Shown here piece by piece: positions 43,531 to 51,309 of a stretch of 64,000 bases of DNA (the first letter of the stretch is position 1; each line of letters opens with the position of its first letter). This DNA is from Acidimicrobium ferrooxidans (GTDB lineage Bacteria; Actinomycetota; Geothermincolia; Fen-727; Anoxymicrobiaceae), in assembly GCA_020723485.1 (NCBI GenBank), contig DYIU01000001.1, forward strand, positions 434,001 through 498,000. Direction: 5' to 3'. The notes beneath the pieces were generated by a model. The model was not told the origin of the DNA and made no database searches. It saw only the letters and a program-made list of their open reading frames with translations. The position numbers were made by a program, and so were the translations under genes.

Positions 43531-44164
43531 CGGCTTTTTCCTTCAGCTTCTTCCTGATGTTCTTGACATGAGTGTCGACCGTGCGCTCGTAGCCTTCGAA
43601 GTAGTCACCCTGCGACATCGCCAGCAGCTGGCTCCTGCTGAAGACCTGGCCTGGTCGCTCCGCCATCCCCGCGAGCATGCTGAACTCGGTCGCGGTCAGG
43701 GGCACCTCCTCCCCGGAGGCCTCCACCGCGTGCCTGCCCCTGTCGATAAGAAGCGGGCCCCGCTGGACGGGAGGCGAGGCGCCCTGCTCCTCGAGCCTGC
43801 TGCGCCTCAGGACCGCCCGTACTCTCGCGACGAGCTCGCGGGGGCTGAACGGCTTGGTCACGTAGTCGTCCGCCCCCACCTCGAGGCCGACGACGCGGTC
43901 GACCTCGTCAGCCCGCGCGGAGAGCATGATGATGGGAGCCCGGGAATCTCTACGCACCTGCCTGCAGAACTCCAGGCCGTCGAGGCCGGGGAGCATTATG
44001 TCCAGCACGACGAGGTCGGGTGATCTGTCCCGGAAGAGGTCGAGCGCGGTCTCACCGTCGTAGGCGGTCAGGACCTCGAAGCCCTCCCTCTCGAGGTAGG
44101 CCTTCACCAGCCCGACGAGCTTCTTCTCGTCGTCGACGACCAGTATCCTGCCGCCTTCTATCAC
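43460..44164 (-). CDS. OmpR-family response regulator
   Basis: From the GTG at 44164 (another in-frame GTG at 44173 follows AGGAGG too closely) the product has 234 residues. The receiver domain begins ILVVDDE, with phosphoacceptor D55 in VVLDIMLPG and the KPFSPREL lysine region. The C-terminal winged-helix domain ends ERTVDTHVKNIRKKLKEK and ETVHGVGYRF, typical of OmpR/PhoB regulators that bind tandem direct repeats. A GTGAAG pair with 11-bp period lies upstream of the operon and is a candidate target. The longer open frame upstream of 44164 reads as low-complexity and is not supported. Confidence 0.92.
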   Translation of the reverse strand: MIEGGRILVVDDEKKLVGLVKAYLEREGFEVLTAYDGETALDLFRDRSPDLVVLDIMLPGLDGLEFCRQVRRDSRAPIIMLSARADEVDRVVGLEVGADDYVTKPFSPRELVARVRAVLRRSRLEEQGASPPVQRGPLLIDRGRHAVEASGEEVPLTATEFSMLAGMAERPGQVFSRSQLLAMSQGDYFEGYERTVDTHVKNIRKKLKEKAGDWDFIETVHGVGYRFNAREKKA

Positions 44165-44246
44165 CTTCTCCACCGCCTCCTGCAGCGGTAAGGCAGCGGG
44201 AATGCCCGCTGCCCTCGCTGAACTCCTCGAACGCCTGCCGGGCGGT

Positions 44247-44669
44247 TTACCTGCCCGGGCAGCAGCCGCCCTGCCCCTGGCCGGTGCCGGGAGCGCTCTG
44301 CCCCGCCATCGGGCAGGTCCCATCGGTGCAGCCGCCGGTCCCGCCGGAAGCGCAGTCGCCATCGCAGGCGCCGCCCTCTACGCAGGTCCCGCCCGGGGTG
44401 CAGTCGCCGTCGCAGGTACCGCGGCCCTGCCCGCGCATTCCGCAGTTCCCCTGGCCGGCGCCGGCACCGCCACAGGCTCCTATCGCTGCCTTCCCGGCCG
44501 GGACGGGCGCTGCGTTATCATCCCTGCCGACCCCCGTGACGGCCAGCGCGATGCCTGCCGCTATCGCCAGGATCGCGACGCATGACACGGCAATGAGCAC
44601 GTAAGTACGCCAGTCACGCCTCCGGTCCGGCTTCTGGGCCTCTTCCATCTCCACCTGGTTTTCCTCCAT
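44247..44669 (-). CDS. Cys/Gly-rich single-pass membrane protein
   Basis: The 140-residue product has an acidic cytoplasmic start (MEENQVEMEEAQKP), one transmembrane segment (residues about 24-46) and an exported tail of about 90 residues with eleven cysteines among glycines: GNCGMRGQ, GTCDGDC, GGTC, GGACDGDC, TDGTC and a terminal GGCCPGR. A strong GAGAGGAGGACGATTC precedes the ATG. It is the first gene of the operon with the response regulator and kinase (83 bases to the regulator). The cysteines could bind metal or form disulfides. The sensor kinase loop is also Cys/Met/Gly-bearing, so a common metal or redox theme is plausible. No family recognised. Confidence 0.72.
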   Translation of the reverse strand: MEENQVEMEEAQKPDRRRDWRTYVLIAVSCVAILAIAAGIALAVTGVGRDDNAAPVPAGKAAIGACGGAGAGQGNCGMRGQGRGTCDGDCTPGGTCVEGGACDGDCASGGTGGCTDGTCPMAGQSAPGTGQGQGGCCPGR

Positions 44670-44751
44670 CGAATCGTCCTCCTCTCGATCCTTCCTTCAA
44701 CTATGACGGGTTCAATCCTCCAGTCCGTTCTTCAAATGCTAAATCCGCCAT

Positions 44752-44792
44752 GTGAAGAAATAGTGAAGAGCGCATGTTCCTTGAATTAAAAT
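44752..44792. promoter_or_regulatory. GTGAAG direct repeat with -10 box in divergent control region
   Basis: GTGAAG occurs at 44752-44757 and 44763-44768, an 11-bp period like OmpR/PhoB-type sites. TAAAAT at 44787-44792 lies 18 bases further toward the glycosidase gene, so the repeat would occupy the -35 position. It is also 83 bases upstream of the Cys-rich gene on the other strand. Candidate binding site only. Confidence 0.4.
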
Positions 44793-44799
44793 CTAGGCG

Positions 44800-44825
44800 G
44801 GGGCCGTTCACTCCGGGACGGCCCC
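44800..44825 (+). other. 5'-leader hairpin upstream of the glycosidase gene
   Basis: GGGGCCGT (44800-44807) pairs with ACGGCCCC (44818-44825), 31 bases before the start codon and just after a possible -10 box. Possibly an mRNA-protecting leader structure. Confidence 0.45.
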
Positions 44826-44856
44826 TGACCGGCAACTCCCTCGAGAAGGAGTCGAT

Positions 44857-45768
44857 ATGAGCGACACCGACGATTACTTGCGGCACTGGACAGACCACCC
44901 GGACAATCCGCTCATCGAGCCGCCCGGGCTGGAGATACTGCTGGGAGACCCCGCCGTGGTGCTGCCGGCGGACGCGCCGGACGGGCGCTGGCACCTGTTC
45001 GCTAACACCATGCTCGGCATCCACCACTTCACCTCGGCAAACGGCACCAGGTGGATACACAGCGGCAAGGTGGGGCCGGGATGGCGCGCCTTCGTGTTCA
45101 AGGAGGACGGCCGCTTCTACATGTTCTCCGAGCAGTTCACCATCCCCCAGATCAGGTCCCACATAGAGCTGCGGGAGTCGGACGACCTCTGGGACTGGAG
45201 CGAACCCGTGCGCCTGGTGGAGCCCAGCCTCCCGTGGGAGGGCCGCTTCAACCACAATACCGGCAACCCGTGCGTGTTGAAGGTGGACGGGCGGTACCGG
45301 CTGTACTTCAGCGCCGGGGTGGTGTTCCTGCGGGACCTCGGGTTCTGCGAGCCGCGTCATATCGGCGTGGCACACGCGGACAGGGTGACGGGACCGTACG
45401 TCAAGGAGTCCGAGCCCATTATCTCCCCGTCGGACGACGACCCGTACCTCAACAGGGGCGCCGGGGCTATCAAGGTGATATTCGACGAGGGCCGCGGCCT
45501 CTTCTACGGGTTCAACAACGGCATATACCGCGGGTCGGAAGGGCGCACAAGTTCAGCCATCCTCCTGCTGTCCTCGCCCGACGGGCTCGTCTGGGAGCGT
45601 GTATACCCCGACCCGATAATAAGCCCGGGCGGTGAAGGCTGGAAGAAGGCCCTCGTCTACCAGCTGGATGTCAAGCGCGTCGGTGATGAGATGTGGCTTT
45701 ACTACAACGCGCGCAGCGGCTGGAGGTTCGGGATAGAGCGGATAGGCCTCGCGACCTGCTCCCTTTGA
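44857..45768 (+). CDS. Five-bladed beta-propeller glycosidase-like protein (GH43/GH32/GH130 type)
   Basis: AAGGAG precedes the ATG by 6 bases. The 303-residue product has recurring blade-like strands (GRFYMFSEQ, GRYRLYFSAG, GLFYGFNNGIYRGS, EMWLYYNARS) and opens with HWTDHPDNPLIEPPG, as glycoside hydrolases of the propeller clans do. The acidic residue in LLGDPAVV and the ESD near residue 107 are candidates for catalytic roles, but I cannot assign the family exactly. No signal peptide, so probably cytoplasmic. It neighbours a GH94 phosphorylase and a two-domain glycosyltransferase, which suggests metabolism of an oligosaccharide or storage glycan. Its 3' end overlaps the convergent zinc-ribbon gene by 98 bases. 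Confidence 0.72.
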   Translation: MSDTDDYLRHWTDHPDNPLIEPPGLEILLGDPAVVLPADAPDGRWHLFANTMLGIHHFTSANGTRWIHSGKVGPGWRAFVFKEDGRFYMFSEQFTIPQIRSHIELRESDDLWDWSEPVRLVEPSLPWEGRFNHNTGNPCVLKVDGRYRLYFSAGVVFLRDLGFCEPRHIGVAHADRVTGPYVKESEPIISPSDDDPYLNRGAGAIKVIFDEGRGLFYGFNNGIYRGSEGRTSSAILLLSSPDGLVWERVYPDPIISPGGEGWKKALVYQLDVKRVGDEMWLYYNARSGWRFGIERIGLATCSL

Positions 45769-46153
45769 GGCCCAGGCTGCCCTCGACACTGCAGAGGAAT
45801 GCCGCCGCGGCCAGGGCGGCGGGAGCCAACTCAGCGGTCTTTCCCCTCGTGACCAGCAGCAGCACGAGGATGAAAGCGAATATCAATCCCAGTATGAGGG
45901 CCATGACTATCACGGTCTTCAGGGTGAAGACCTTCTGCTGCTCCGGCAGGCTCCGCGGGGGCTGCTTGGGACCCTCGTCGTACGGGATGGGCTCCGGCAC
46001 GCGCATCCACGAGATGTCCTTGTTGCATGTCGAGCAGACGTCTGCGTCCGGCTGGTTCCTGGTGCCGCAGTTGGGGCAGAACTTGTGGGGCACCCTGGTC
46101 TTGCGGTACAGCTGCTTCTGTTCCTCGGTGAGGTCGTCATCGCCGTCCGGCAT
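45671..46153 (-). CDS. Zinc-ribbon membrane protein overlapping a convergent gene
   Basis: GAGGAG lies upstream of the ATG. The 160-residue product has a zinc ribbon (FCPNCG, about ten residues, then CSTCNKDI; residues about 26-48), a proline-rich linker and one transmembrane segment (about 77-100). The last 50 residues are Ser/Arg-rich and read antisense through the end of the glycosidase gene. That tail may be real or may result from loss of an original stop or a frameshift near 45830. Zinc-ribbon plus helix proteins are common and mostly uncharacterised. Confidence 0.72.
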   Translation of the reverse strand: MPDGDDDLTEEQKQLYRKTRVPHKFCPNCGTRNQPDADVCSTCNKDISWMRVPEPIPYDEGPKQPPRSLPEQQKVFTLKTVIVMALILGLIFAFILVLLLVTRGKTAELAPAALAAAAFLCSVEGSLGLKGSRSRGLSALSRTSSRCARCSKATSHHRRA

Positions 46154-46220
46154 ATGGTACTCCTCGCTCCTCTCGCTCCGACTTTAGGGGACAGGTTACA
46201 GCAATTCCCCAGAAAAGTTA

Positions 46221-46315
46221 ACGATTGGGGTCAGACCATTTTCGTTGCAACTGCAACATGTTCAACATGTTAATCAGCGTGGCGTATGCAACGAAAATGG
46301 TCTGACCCCAATCGT
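46221..46315. repeat. GGGGTC-type inverted repeat, copy 7
   Basis: Perfect 29-bp arms (46221-46249 and 46287-46315), with ACGATTGGGGTCAGACCATT continuing TTCGTTGCA. The 37-base loop contains AACATGTT twice in tandem. The right arm overlaps the GH94 stop codon by one base. Confidence 0.94.
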
Positions 46316-48687
46316 CACATCTCGACGCGCACGCGGTGCACCCGGCCGTCGCCATGGGGCTTGACGATGTTGCCCTCGATGGGCTCGCCGTCCACCACGA
46401 CCCTGCTGACGCCGGTGCACTTGCCCCTGGGCTTGTCGATCTCGATCTCGTACACCGCGTCCTGGTAGGACCGGCGGACGGTTATCGCTTCCCACTCGGA
46501 AGGCAGGCACGGGTCCAGGAGCAGGCCCTCATACGTGGGCCTTATGCCCAGGATGTAACCCCAGAACACGTGCCACTGCCACGCGGCACCGCCCGTGAAC
46601 CATGAGTGCGAGCCCTCGCCGAAGTACTCGGACTCCGGCCCTATTATGTATTCCGCGTAGACGTAAGGCTCCGACATGTACAGGTCGCCGTCCTCGTGCC
46701 AGCGCACGTTCGGCAGGACCGACCGGTATGATTTCAGCGCGTTGTCCCCGTCCCCGAGCAGGGCCCACGCCATCGTCGCCCAGGCCGTGGCGTGCAGGAA
46801 TATCGCCGCGTTCTCCTTGGTGCCGACCGCGAAGCGTGTGATGATGCCGATGTCGGGGTCGGGCTCGCGCCAGCCGGGAAGGAAGAGGGCACAGCCCTTG
46901 TCCGTGAGAAGCCTCTCGGCCGCGGCCCCCATCGCCTTCTCCGTCCTCTCGCGGTCGAGTCCCGCGATGACCGCCCAGCTCTGTGAGTTCACGAATATCT
47001 CCGCCACCGGGCTGCCCCTGCCGCCGAGTACCTCTCCCTCGTCGTTGGTCCCGCGCATGTACCACTCGCCGTCCCACGCGTGCTCCTCGAGGGCCTTGCG
47101 CAGAGACCTGGCCACGTTGCCCACCGCTTTCACGCCCGGCATGCCCTTGACCTTCGAGGCCAGCTCCAGGTACTCCTTGCAGGTGTACAGCAGCTGCTGG
47201 CTCGCCATCACCGACTCCCCACGCCCCTCCCTGCCCGCGTAGTTGATGGCGTCGTTCCAGTCGCCCTTCTCCATCAGTACCAGGTTGCGCCTGCTCCGGC
47301 GCCGCCAGACGTTCTCGATAATGCGGTAGACGAGCTCGGCGAGCATCATCTCGACGCCTTCGTACGTCGTTACCATGTCGTCCAGAAGGTCGAGCTTGCC
47401 TGTCTCCTTGAGGAAGAAGAAGATCGAGATGGGCAGCCACAGCGCGACGTCGATGTTACCCGGGATGCCCGATGGGAGGCCGAGGTCGCGTATGTAACCC
47501 TGGTCGACACTGCCGTCCGAATGCACGAGGCGTATGTGCATGAGGATGCGCTCCCAGGCGTCTTCGGCGAACCTGGGGAGTGCCCCGAGAATGCACTGGG
47601 CGGAGTCCCTGAAGCCCCAGTTCTCGTTGCCGCTGCAGATGAAGTACGAGCCGTCAGAGCGGTACCACCAGAAGCAGACACGGGACTGGTACTTGTTCCA
47701 GATGTTGGCGAAATGGTTGATCCGGTGGTCCGGGGTGACCACCGTGTCGCCGTAGGCGATGTCGAGCCAGTAGTCGTTGCACGCCTGGAAGCGCTGCTCG
47801 TAGACCTCGGGCCGTATGTGGTAGGAGACCATGTCGAAATCCTCGTCGCGCTGGGTGATACCCATTGCGATGATTATCCGTTCCTCCGCGCCCGGCTCGA
47901 GCTCGATCGAGTACTTGTGCGCGAAAACCGCCGGCCTCCCGTCGTTCTCCCTGCTGCTGAGCGTCCCCTCCACCACCGCCCTCGGCCTGGCGGTGCCCTG
48001 CCCCGCCCCGATGAACTCGTCGCGCAGGGTCTCGTAGGAGTCCGGCTCGCGGGTGCCCGCGAAGAAGACTTTCAGCGGCCACGGGCGGTTCGGTGCGTAC
48101 GCCTCGCGGTTCCAGTAGGTCTTCTCGGCCACCAGCATGCCGTCGGACTCATAAACGCGGTTGAAGAGTATGTTCGAGTAGTAGGAGATTATGTTCGGCA
48201 TGTGCTGGCCCAGCAGGAGCTCGACGAACGGGTACGCCTCGAACTTGCGGGCGCGGTCGGACTCGTTGATGAAGTGGACGATCCAGTACTCGATGTCGGC
48301 GTCGAGCGGCACCAGGAAGGAGAGCCACGCGCAGAGGCCGTCCTTCCGTGCCTCGAGCCTCTGGTACCCGAGGCCCACCCTGCAAAGCCAGGAGTCGAGC
48401 TCGGTCCTGGTCGGAAGCCAGTTGGGCGTCCATATCTCGTCGCCCTCCTTCACGTACACGAAACGGCCGGGCCCGTTGTCGAGCGCCGGGGCCCACAGGT
48501 TGATGCCGTACGCCGGCGCCTGCTTCCAGAACGAGTACCCCCCGCCAGTGTGCGTGATGAAGGAACAGTATCGACCGTTGGTGAGGTAGTTTATGTAAGG
48601 GTACCGGAGCTTCGGGTCCGTGATTATGTACTCGAGCCCGTCCTCGCTGAAATACCCGCTCTTCTTTCTCCTGTCTTCCGGGGCCAA
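46315..48687 (-). CDS. GH94-family glycoside phosphorylase
   Basis: The 790-residue product matches GH94 (formerly glycosyltransferase family 36) enzymes such as cellobiose or chitobiose phosphorylase. An N-terminal beta-sandwich (HTGGGYSFWKQA) and a helical linker precede an (alpha/alpha)6 barrel with the catalytic acid in MEKGDWNDAIN (D479). A C-terminal ITVRRSYQDAVYEIEI jelly roll follows. GH94 enzymes split a beta-glucosidic disaccharide or oligosaccharide with phosphate, giving a sugar 1-phosphate, usually in the cytoplasm. Length is normal. Neighbours (two-domain GT4 upstream on the same strand, propeller glycosidase) suggest an intracellular oligosaccharide cycle. Sugar specificity cannot be read from sequence. 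Confidence 0.9.
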   Translation of the reverse strand: MAPEDRRKKSGYFSEDGLEYIITDPKLRYPYINYLTNGRYCSFITHTGGGYSFWKQAPAYGINLWAPALDNGPGRFVYVKEGDEIWTPNWLPTRTELDSWLCRVGLGYQRLEARKDGLCAWLSFLVPLDADIEYWIVHFINESDRARKFEAYPFVELLLGQHMPNIISYYSNILFNRVYESDGMLVAEKTYWNREAYAPNRPWPLKVFFAGTREPDSYETLRDEFIGAGQGTARPRAVVEGTLSSRENDGRPAVFAHKYSIELEPGAEERIIIAMGITQRDEDFDMVSYHIRPEVYEQRFQACNDYWLDIAYGDTVVTPDHRINHFANIWNKYQSRVCFWWYRSDGSYFICSGNENWGFRDSAQCILGALPRFAEDAWERILMHIRLVHSDGSVDQGYIRDLGLPSGIPGNIDVALWLPISIFFFLKETGKLDLLDDMVTTYEGVEMMLAELVYRIIENVWRRRSRRNLVLMEKGDWNDAINYAGREGRGESVMASQQLLYTCKEYLELASKVKGMPGVKAVGNVARSLRKALEEHAWDGEWYMRGTNDEGEVLGGRGSPVAEIFVNSQSWAVIAGLDRERTEKAMGAAAERLLTDKGCALFLPGWREPDPDIGIITRFAVGTKENAAIFLHATAWATMAWALLGDGDNALKSYRSVLPNVRWHEDGDLYMSEPYVYAEYIIGPESEYFGEGSHSWFTGGAAWQWHVFWGYILGIRPTYEGLLLDPCLPSEWEAITVRRSYQDAVYEIEIDKPRGKCTGVSRVVVDGEPIEGNIVKPHGDGRVHRVRVEM

Positions 48688-48712
48688 GCCGCCTCACCCT
48701 CCCGTGCACATC

Positions 48713-48780
48713 GGGGTCAGGTCACTTTGTTGCGTTTTTTGCAGGTCCGCCCGTGTAATGCAACAAAGTGACCTGACCCC
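48713..48780. repeat. GGGGTC-type inverted repeat, copy 8
   Basis: Perfect 21-bp arms (48713-48733 and 48760-48780), GGGGTCAGGTCACTTTGTTG plus C, with a 26-base loop (GTTTTTTGCAGGTCCGCCCG and so on). Its stem matches copy 4 but its loop does not. It lies 40 bases beyond the stop of the GT4 gene and 25 before the GH94 start. Confidence 0.93.
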
Positions 48781-48820
48781 ACTGTTGCGCTTTTATCTTT
48801 CTTTGCCCTCCCGGGGAGGT

Positions 48821-51115
48821 TCACCTGCCCGCGAGCGCACCTTCACCGGTTCCGGCGGGCTCGAGGTGCAGCGCGGTCTGGATGCGCAGGAGCGCCAGCA
48901 TCCAGTGGACGATGGCCTCGGCGCTCCTGTTCGGGTCCACCTCGTTGAACAGCAGGCCGTCCGAGCAGCTGAAGGATGCGAAGTCGTAGAGGGGCATGTT
49001 CAGCACGTTCCTCCCGAGGAACCACTCGAACGCGGCGCGCGCCAGCTCGAGGTACCTCTCCTCCCTCTCTATCAGGTAGGCGTCCACACAGGCCGAGGTC
49101 ATCGACGCCGCCTCGATGGGCAGCTGCGCGAACTTGGCCCGCTCGGCCCCACGGCGGTACCACCCCTGGTCCCCGACAAGGTCGAATGTCCCCTCCCCGT
49201 AGCTCACCCGCACGAGGAATTCCAGGCTCTCCAGGCCGGCGGCCCTGTACGCTTCGATGCCGGTCTCCCTGTAGGCCAGCAGGAGCGCCCGCGGCATTAT
49301 GCCGTTCGCGTAATACAACCCGTCCTCGAACCACTCCCAGCCGGGGGCCGTGGTGCCGCGGTAAGCCTCCAGCAGCTTGCCCGCCTCACGTTCCAGGACG
49401 GAGATTATTATGCTCGCCCCGGGGAGCCGCGTCAGGTAGTGGTAGCACCCGCTGACCGTATACGCCATCGCGCGGAGGGATGTGAGCTCTACGGCGCCCG
49501 CCGCGTCGTCGAACATCGACTTCGCGAATGACGCCAGGCCCTCGTCCGACTCAAGGGCGACTGTGATCCCCAGGCCCTCCAGGGCCTTGCCCTGGCACTC
49601 CTCGCTGCCCAGCTTGTCGCCGAACGTCTTATCGTAGTTGAGGACGTTGTGGAACGGCCCCTCGGGGCGCTGCATGTACCGCAGGAACCCTATGTACGTG
49701 CGCGCGAGCTCCAGGCTCACCGGATCGTCGGCCTGCAGGTGGGCCAGCACGGCGGCGGCAAGCGCGAGTGCGTTGTCCTCGGTCGTATAGCCGCTCGCCC
49801 GGTCGGGGATGTCGAAGTGAGACAGGTGCACTATCCCGGTCCTGTCGGTCAACCGCTCCAGGTAGTCGAGCCTCGGCCTCGGCAGGTCACGCAGCTGGAC
49901 CGGCTGACGCTTCGGCGCGGGTGCGGGGGCGACCTTCCGGCCCGCGAGCACCCTCGCGAACAGGCCCGCGTATTCCCCGGCCACCTCCGTCCAGGTCATC
50001 TGCCTGCCGAACGCGTACGCGCGTTCGCGCATCCCGGCCATCCGCTCCGGGTCCGAAAGCAGCTCGAGCGCAGCCTCGGACATCGCCCGAGTGTCCCCCG
50101 GCGGGACCAGCACGCCCCGGTCGTCCTCCAGCAGTTCCACCGCGTAGAAATAAGGTGTCGAGATGACCGGCTTGCCGAGTCCTACCGCGTACGCCAGGGT
50201 GCCGGAGACTATCTGGTTCAGGTCCAGGTAGGGGGTGACGTATATGTCGCAGGCGGCCAGGAACGAAGTGAGCTCTTCGAGCGACACAAACCGGTCATAG
50301 AAGAGGACGTTGTCTTCAACCCCCAGCTCGCGCGCCCGTCTCTTGAGGAAGAACCGGTACTTTTCGCCCTCTTTGAGCTTCAGGGGGGGGTGCGTCGCGC
50401 CCAGCACAACGTAGACGGCGTCCGGGAACCTCTCCACGATAGCGGGCATCGCCTCGATCATGTGCTCGATGCCCTTCCGGGTATGGAGGAGGCCGAAGGT
50501 CAGCAGGACCGTCCTCCCAACGAGCCCCCACCTCCGCTTGTATCCCGTGGAGTCCTCGAGCGGCATGTCCGGCACGCCGTGATGGATGAGGTGCACCTTC
50601 TCCCGGGGCACCCCGTAGTACTCCTCCAGGAAGTCGATGGACTTGCGGCTCATCACGACCACCGCGTCCGAAAGCGCGCACGTCTGGACCATCGCGGCCA
50701 GCCGGTCCGGCTCCGGGTCGGGGAGGACGGTGTGCGCTGTGGTGACGACCGGCTTGCGCAGGTCGCTCAACATGTCCGTGATGTAGATGCCCCGGGGGCC
50801 CCCGAAAATCCCGAACTCGTGCTGTAGACTGACCACGTCAACCCCGGACAGGTTTATGTAATCGGCGGCCCGGGGATAGTCCCGCGGATTTCCGGCGAGC
50901 ACCTCGAAGCGCACCATCGCGGGGTAGTCGTACCCCTCTTTGCGGTCGTTCATGGCCACCACGAACACGTCGGATTCGGGCCCGAGAGCCCGTGCGACCC
51001 ACGTGGCGACGTCCGTTGTGAAAGTGGCCAGTCCGCACTGCCTCGGGACGTAGTTGCCGACGACAGCCACGTTCATCGGGCCCGAGTGCGGGCGGTTCTG
51101 GGGGTTTCCGTCCAT
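48821..51115 (-). CDS. Two-domain protein: GT4 glycosyltransferase plus C-terminal alpha/alpha barrel
   Basis: The ATG at 51115 is chosen (AAAGGAT 6 bases upstream) over the GTG at 51145, giving 764 residues. Residues about 10-390 are a GT-B fold GT4 transferase (NYVPRQCGLATFT, LLTFGLLHTRKGIEHMIEA, SGTLAYAVGLGKPVIST). Residues about 420-755 form a helical domain with repeated hydrophobic helices (RASGYTTEDNALALAA, IEAASMTSACVDAYL) like alpha/alpha-toroid glycosidase domains. GT4 enzymes use NDP-sugars; the second domain may bind or process the product. With GH94 directly downstream, synthesis and phosphorolysis of the same glycan could be paired. Substrates unknown. Confidence 0.87.
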   Translation of the reverse strand: MDGNPQNRPHSGPMNVAVVGNYVPRQCGLATFTTDVATWVARALGPESDVFVVAMNDRKEGYDYPAMVRFEVLAGNPRDYPRAADYINLSGVDVVSLQHEFGIFGGPRGIYITDMLSDLRKPVVTTAHTVLPDPEPDRLAAMVQTCALSDAVVVMSRKSIDFLEEYYGVPREKVHLIHHGVPDMPLEDSTGYKRRWGLVGRTVLLTFGLLHTRKGIEHMIEAMPAIVERFPDAVYVVLGATHPPLKLKEGEKYRFFLKRRARELGVEDNVLFYDRFVSLEELTSFLAACDIYVTPYLDLNQIVSGTLAYAVGLGKPVISTPYFYAVELLEDDRGVLVPPGDTRAMSEAALELLSDPERMAGMRERAYAFGRQMTWTEVAGEYAGLFARVLAGRKVAPAPAPKRQPVQLRDLPRPRLDYLERLTDRTGIVHLSHFDIPDRASGYTTEDNALALAAAVLAHLQADDPVSLELARTYIGFLRYMQRPEGPFHNVLNYDKTFGDKLGSEECQGKALEGLGITVALESDEGLASFAKSMFDDAAGAVELTSLRAMAYTVSGCYHYLTRLPGASIIISVLEREAGKLLEAYRGTTAPGWEWFEDGLYYANGIMPRALLLAYRETGIEAYRAAGLESLEFLVRVSYGEGTFDLVGDQGWYRRGAERAKFAQLPIEAASMTSACVDAYLIEREERYLELARAAFEWFLGRNVLNMPLYDFASFSCSDGLLFNEVDPNRSAEAIVHWMLALLRIQTALHLEPAGTGEGALAGR

Positions 51116-51220
51116 GACGACATCCTTTACTTGCGGTCCGGACACTTTCTACGAACCGGAGGTCGGCATGCGGACACTGCCTGACGACCGCCGTCGCGCC
51201 CGGTGTATAGCCGCTCAAAC

Positions 51221-51247
51221 GCAACAAACGACCTGACCCCGTGTTGC
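51221..51247. repeat. GGGGTC-type inverted repeat, right half only
   Basis: GCAACAAACGACCTGACCCC then GTGTTGC matches the right arm of the family with small changes. No left arm is found within 100 bases. It lies 62 bases beyond the stop of the HATPase-like gene. Confidence 0.75.
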
Positions 51248-51309
51248 GGGACCGGGGACATAACCTTCTCCGGACGGGCGGTCATTCCTGCGGCGGCCCG
51301 TAGCGGATT

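Noticed and set aside
43460-44362. 300-residue version of the response regulator
   Set aside because: The extra N-terminal residues are Ala/Pro/Arg-rich and read antisense through the Cys-rich gene; the receiver domain begins just after 44164.
47080-48771. 563-residue plus-strand open frame over the GH94 gene
   Set aside because: Antisense shadow; GH94 motifs are complete on the minus strand.
18360-48780. CRISPR array or spacer-like repeats made of the GGGGTC palindromes
   Set aside because: The copies are kilobases apart, variable in stem and loop, and each is an inverted repeat, not a regular direct repeat with spacers; no cas genes are present.
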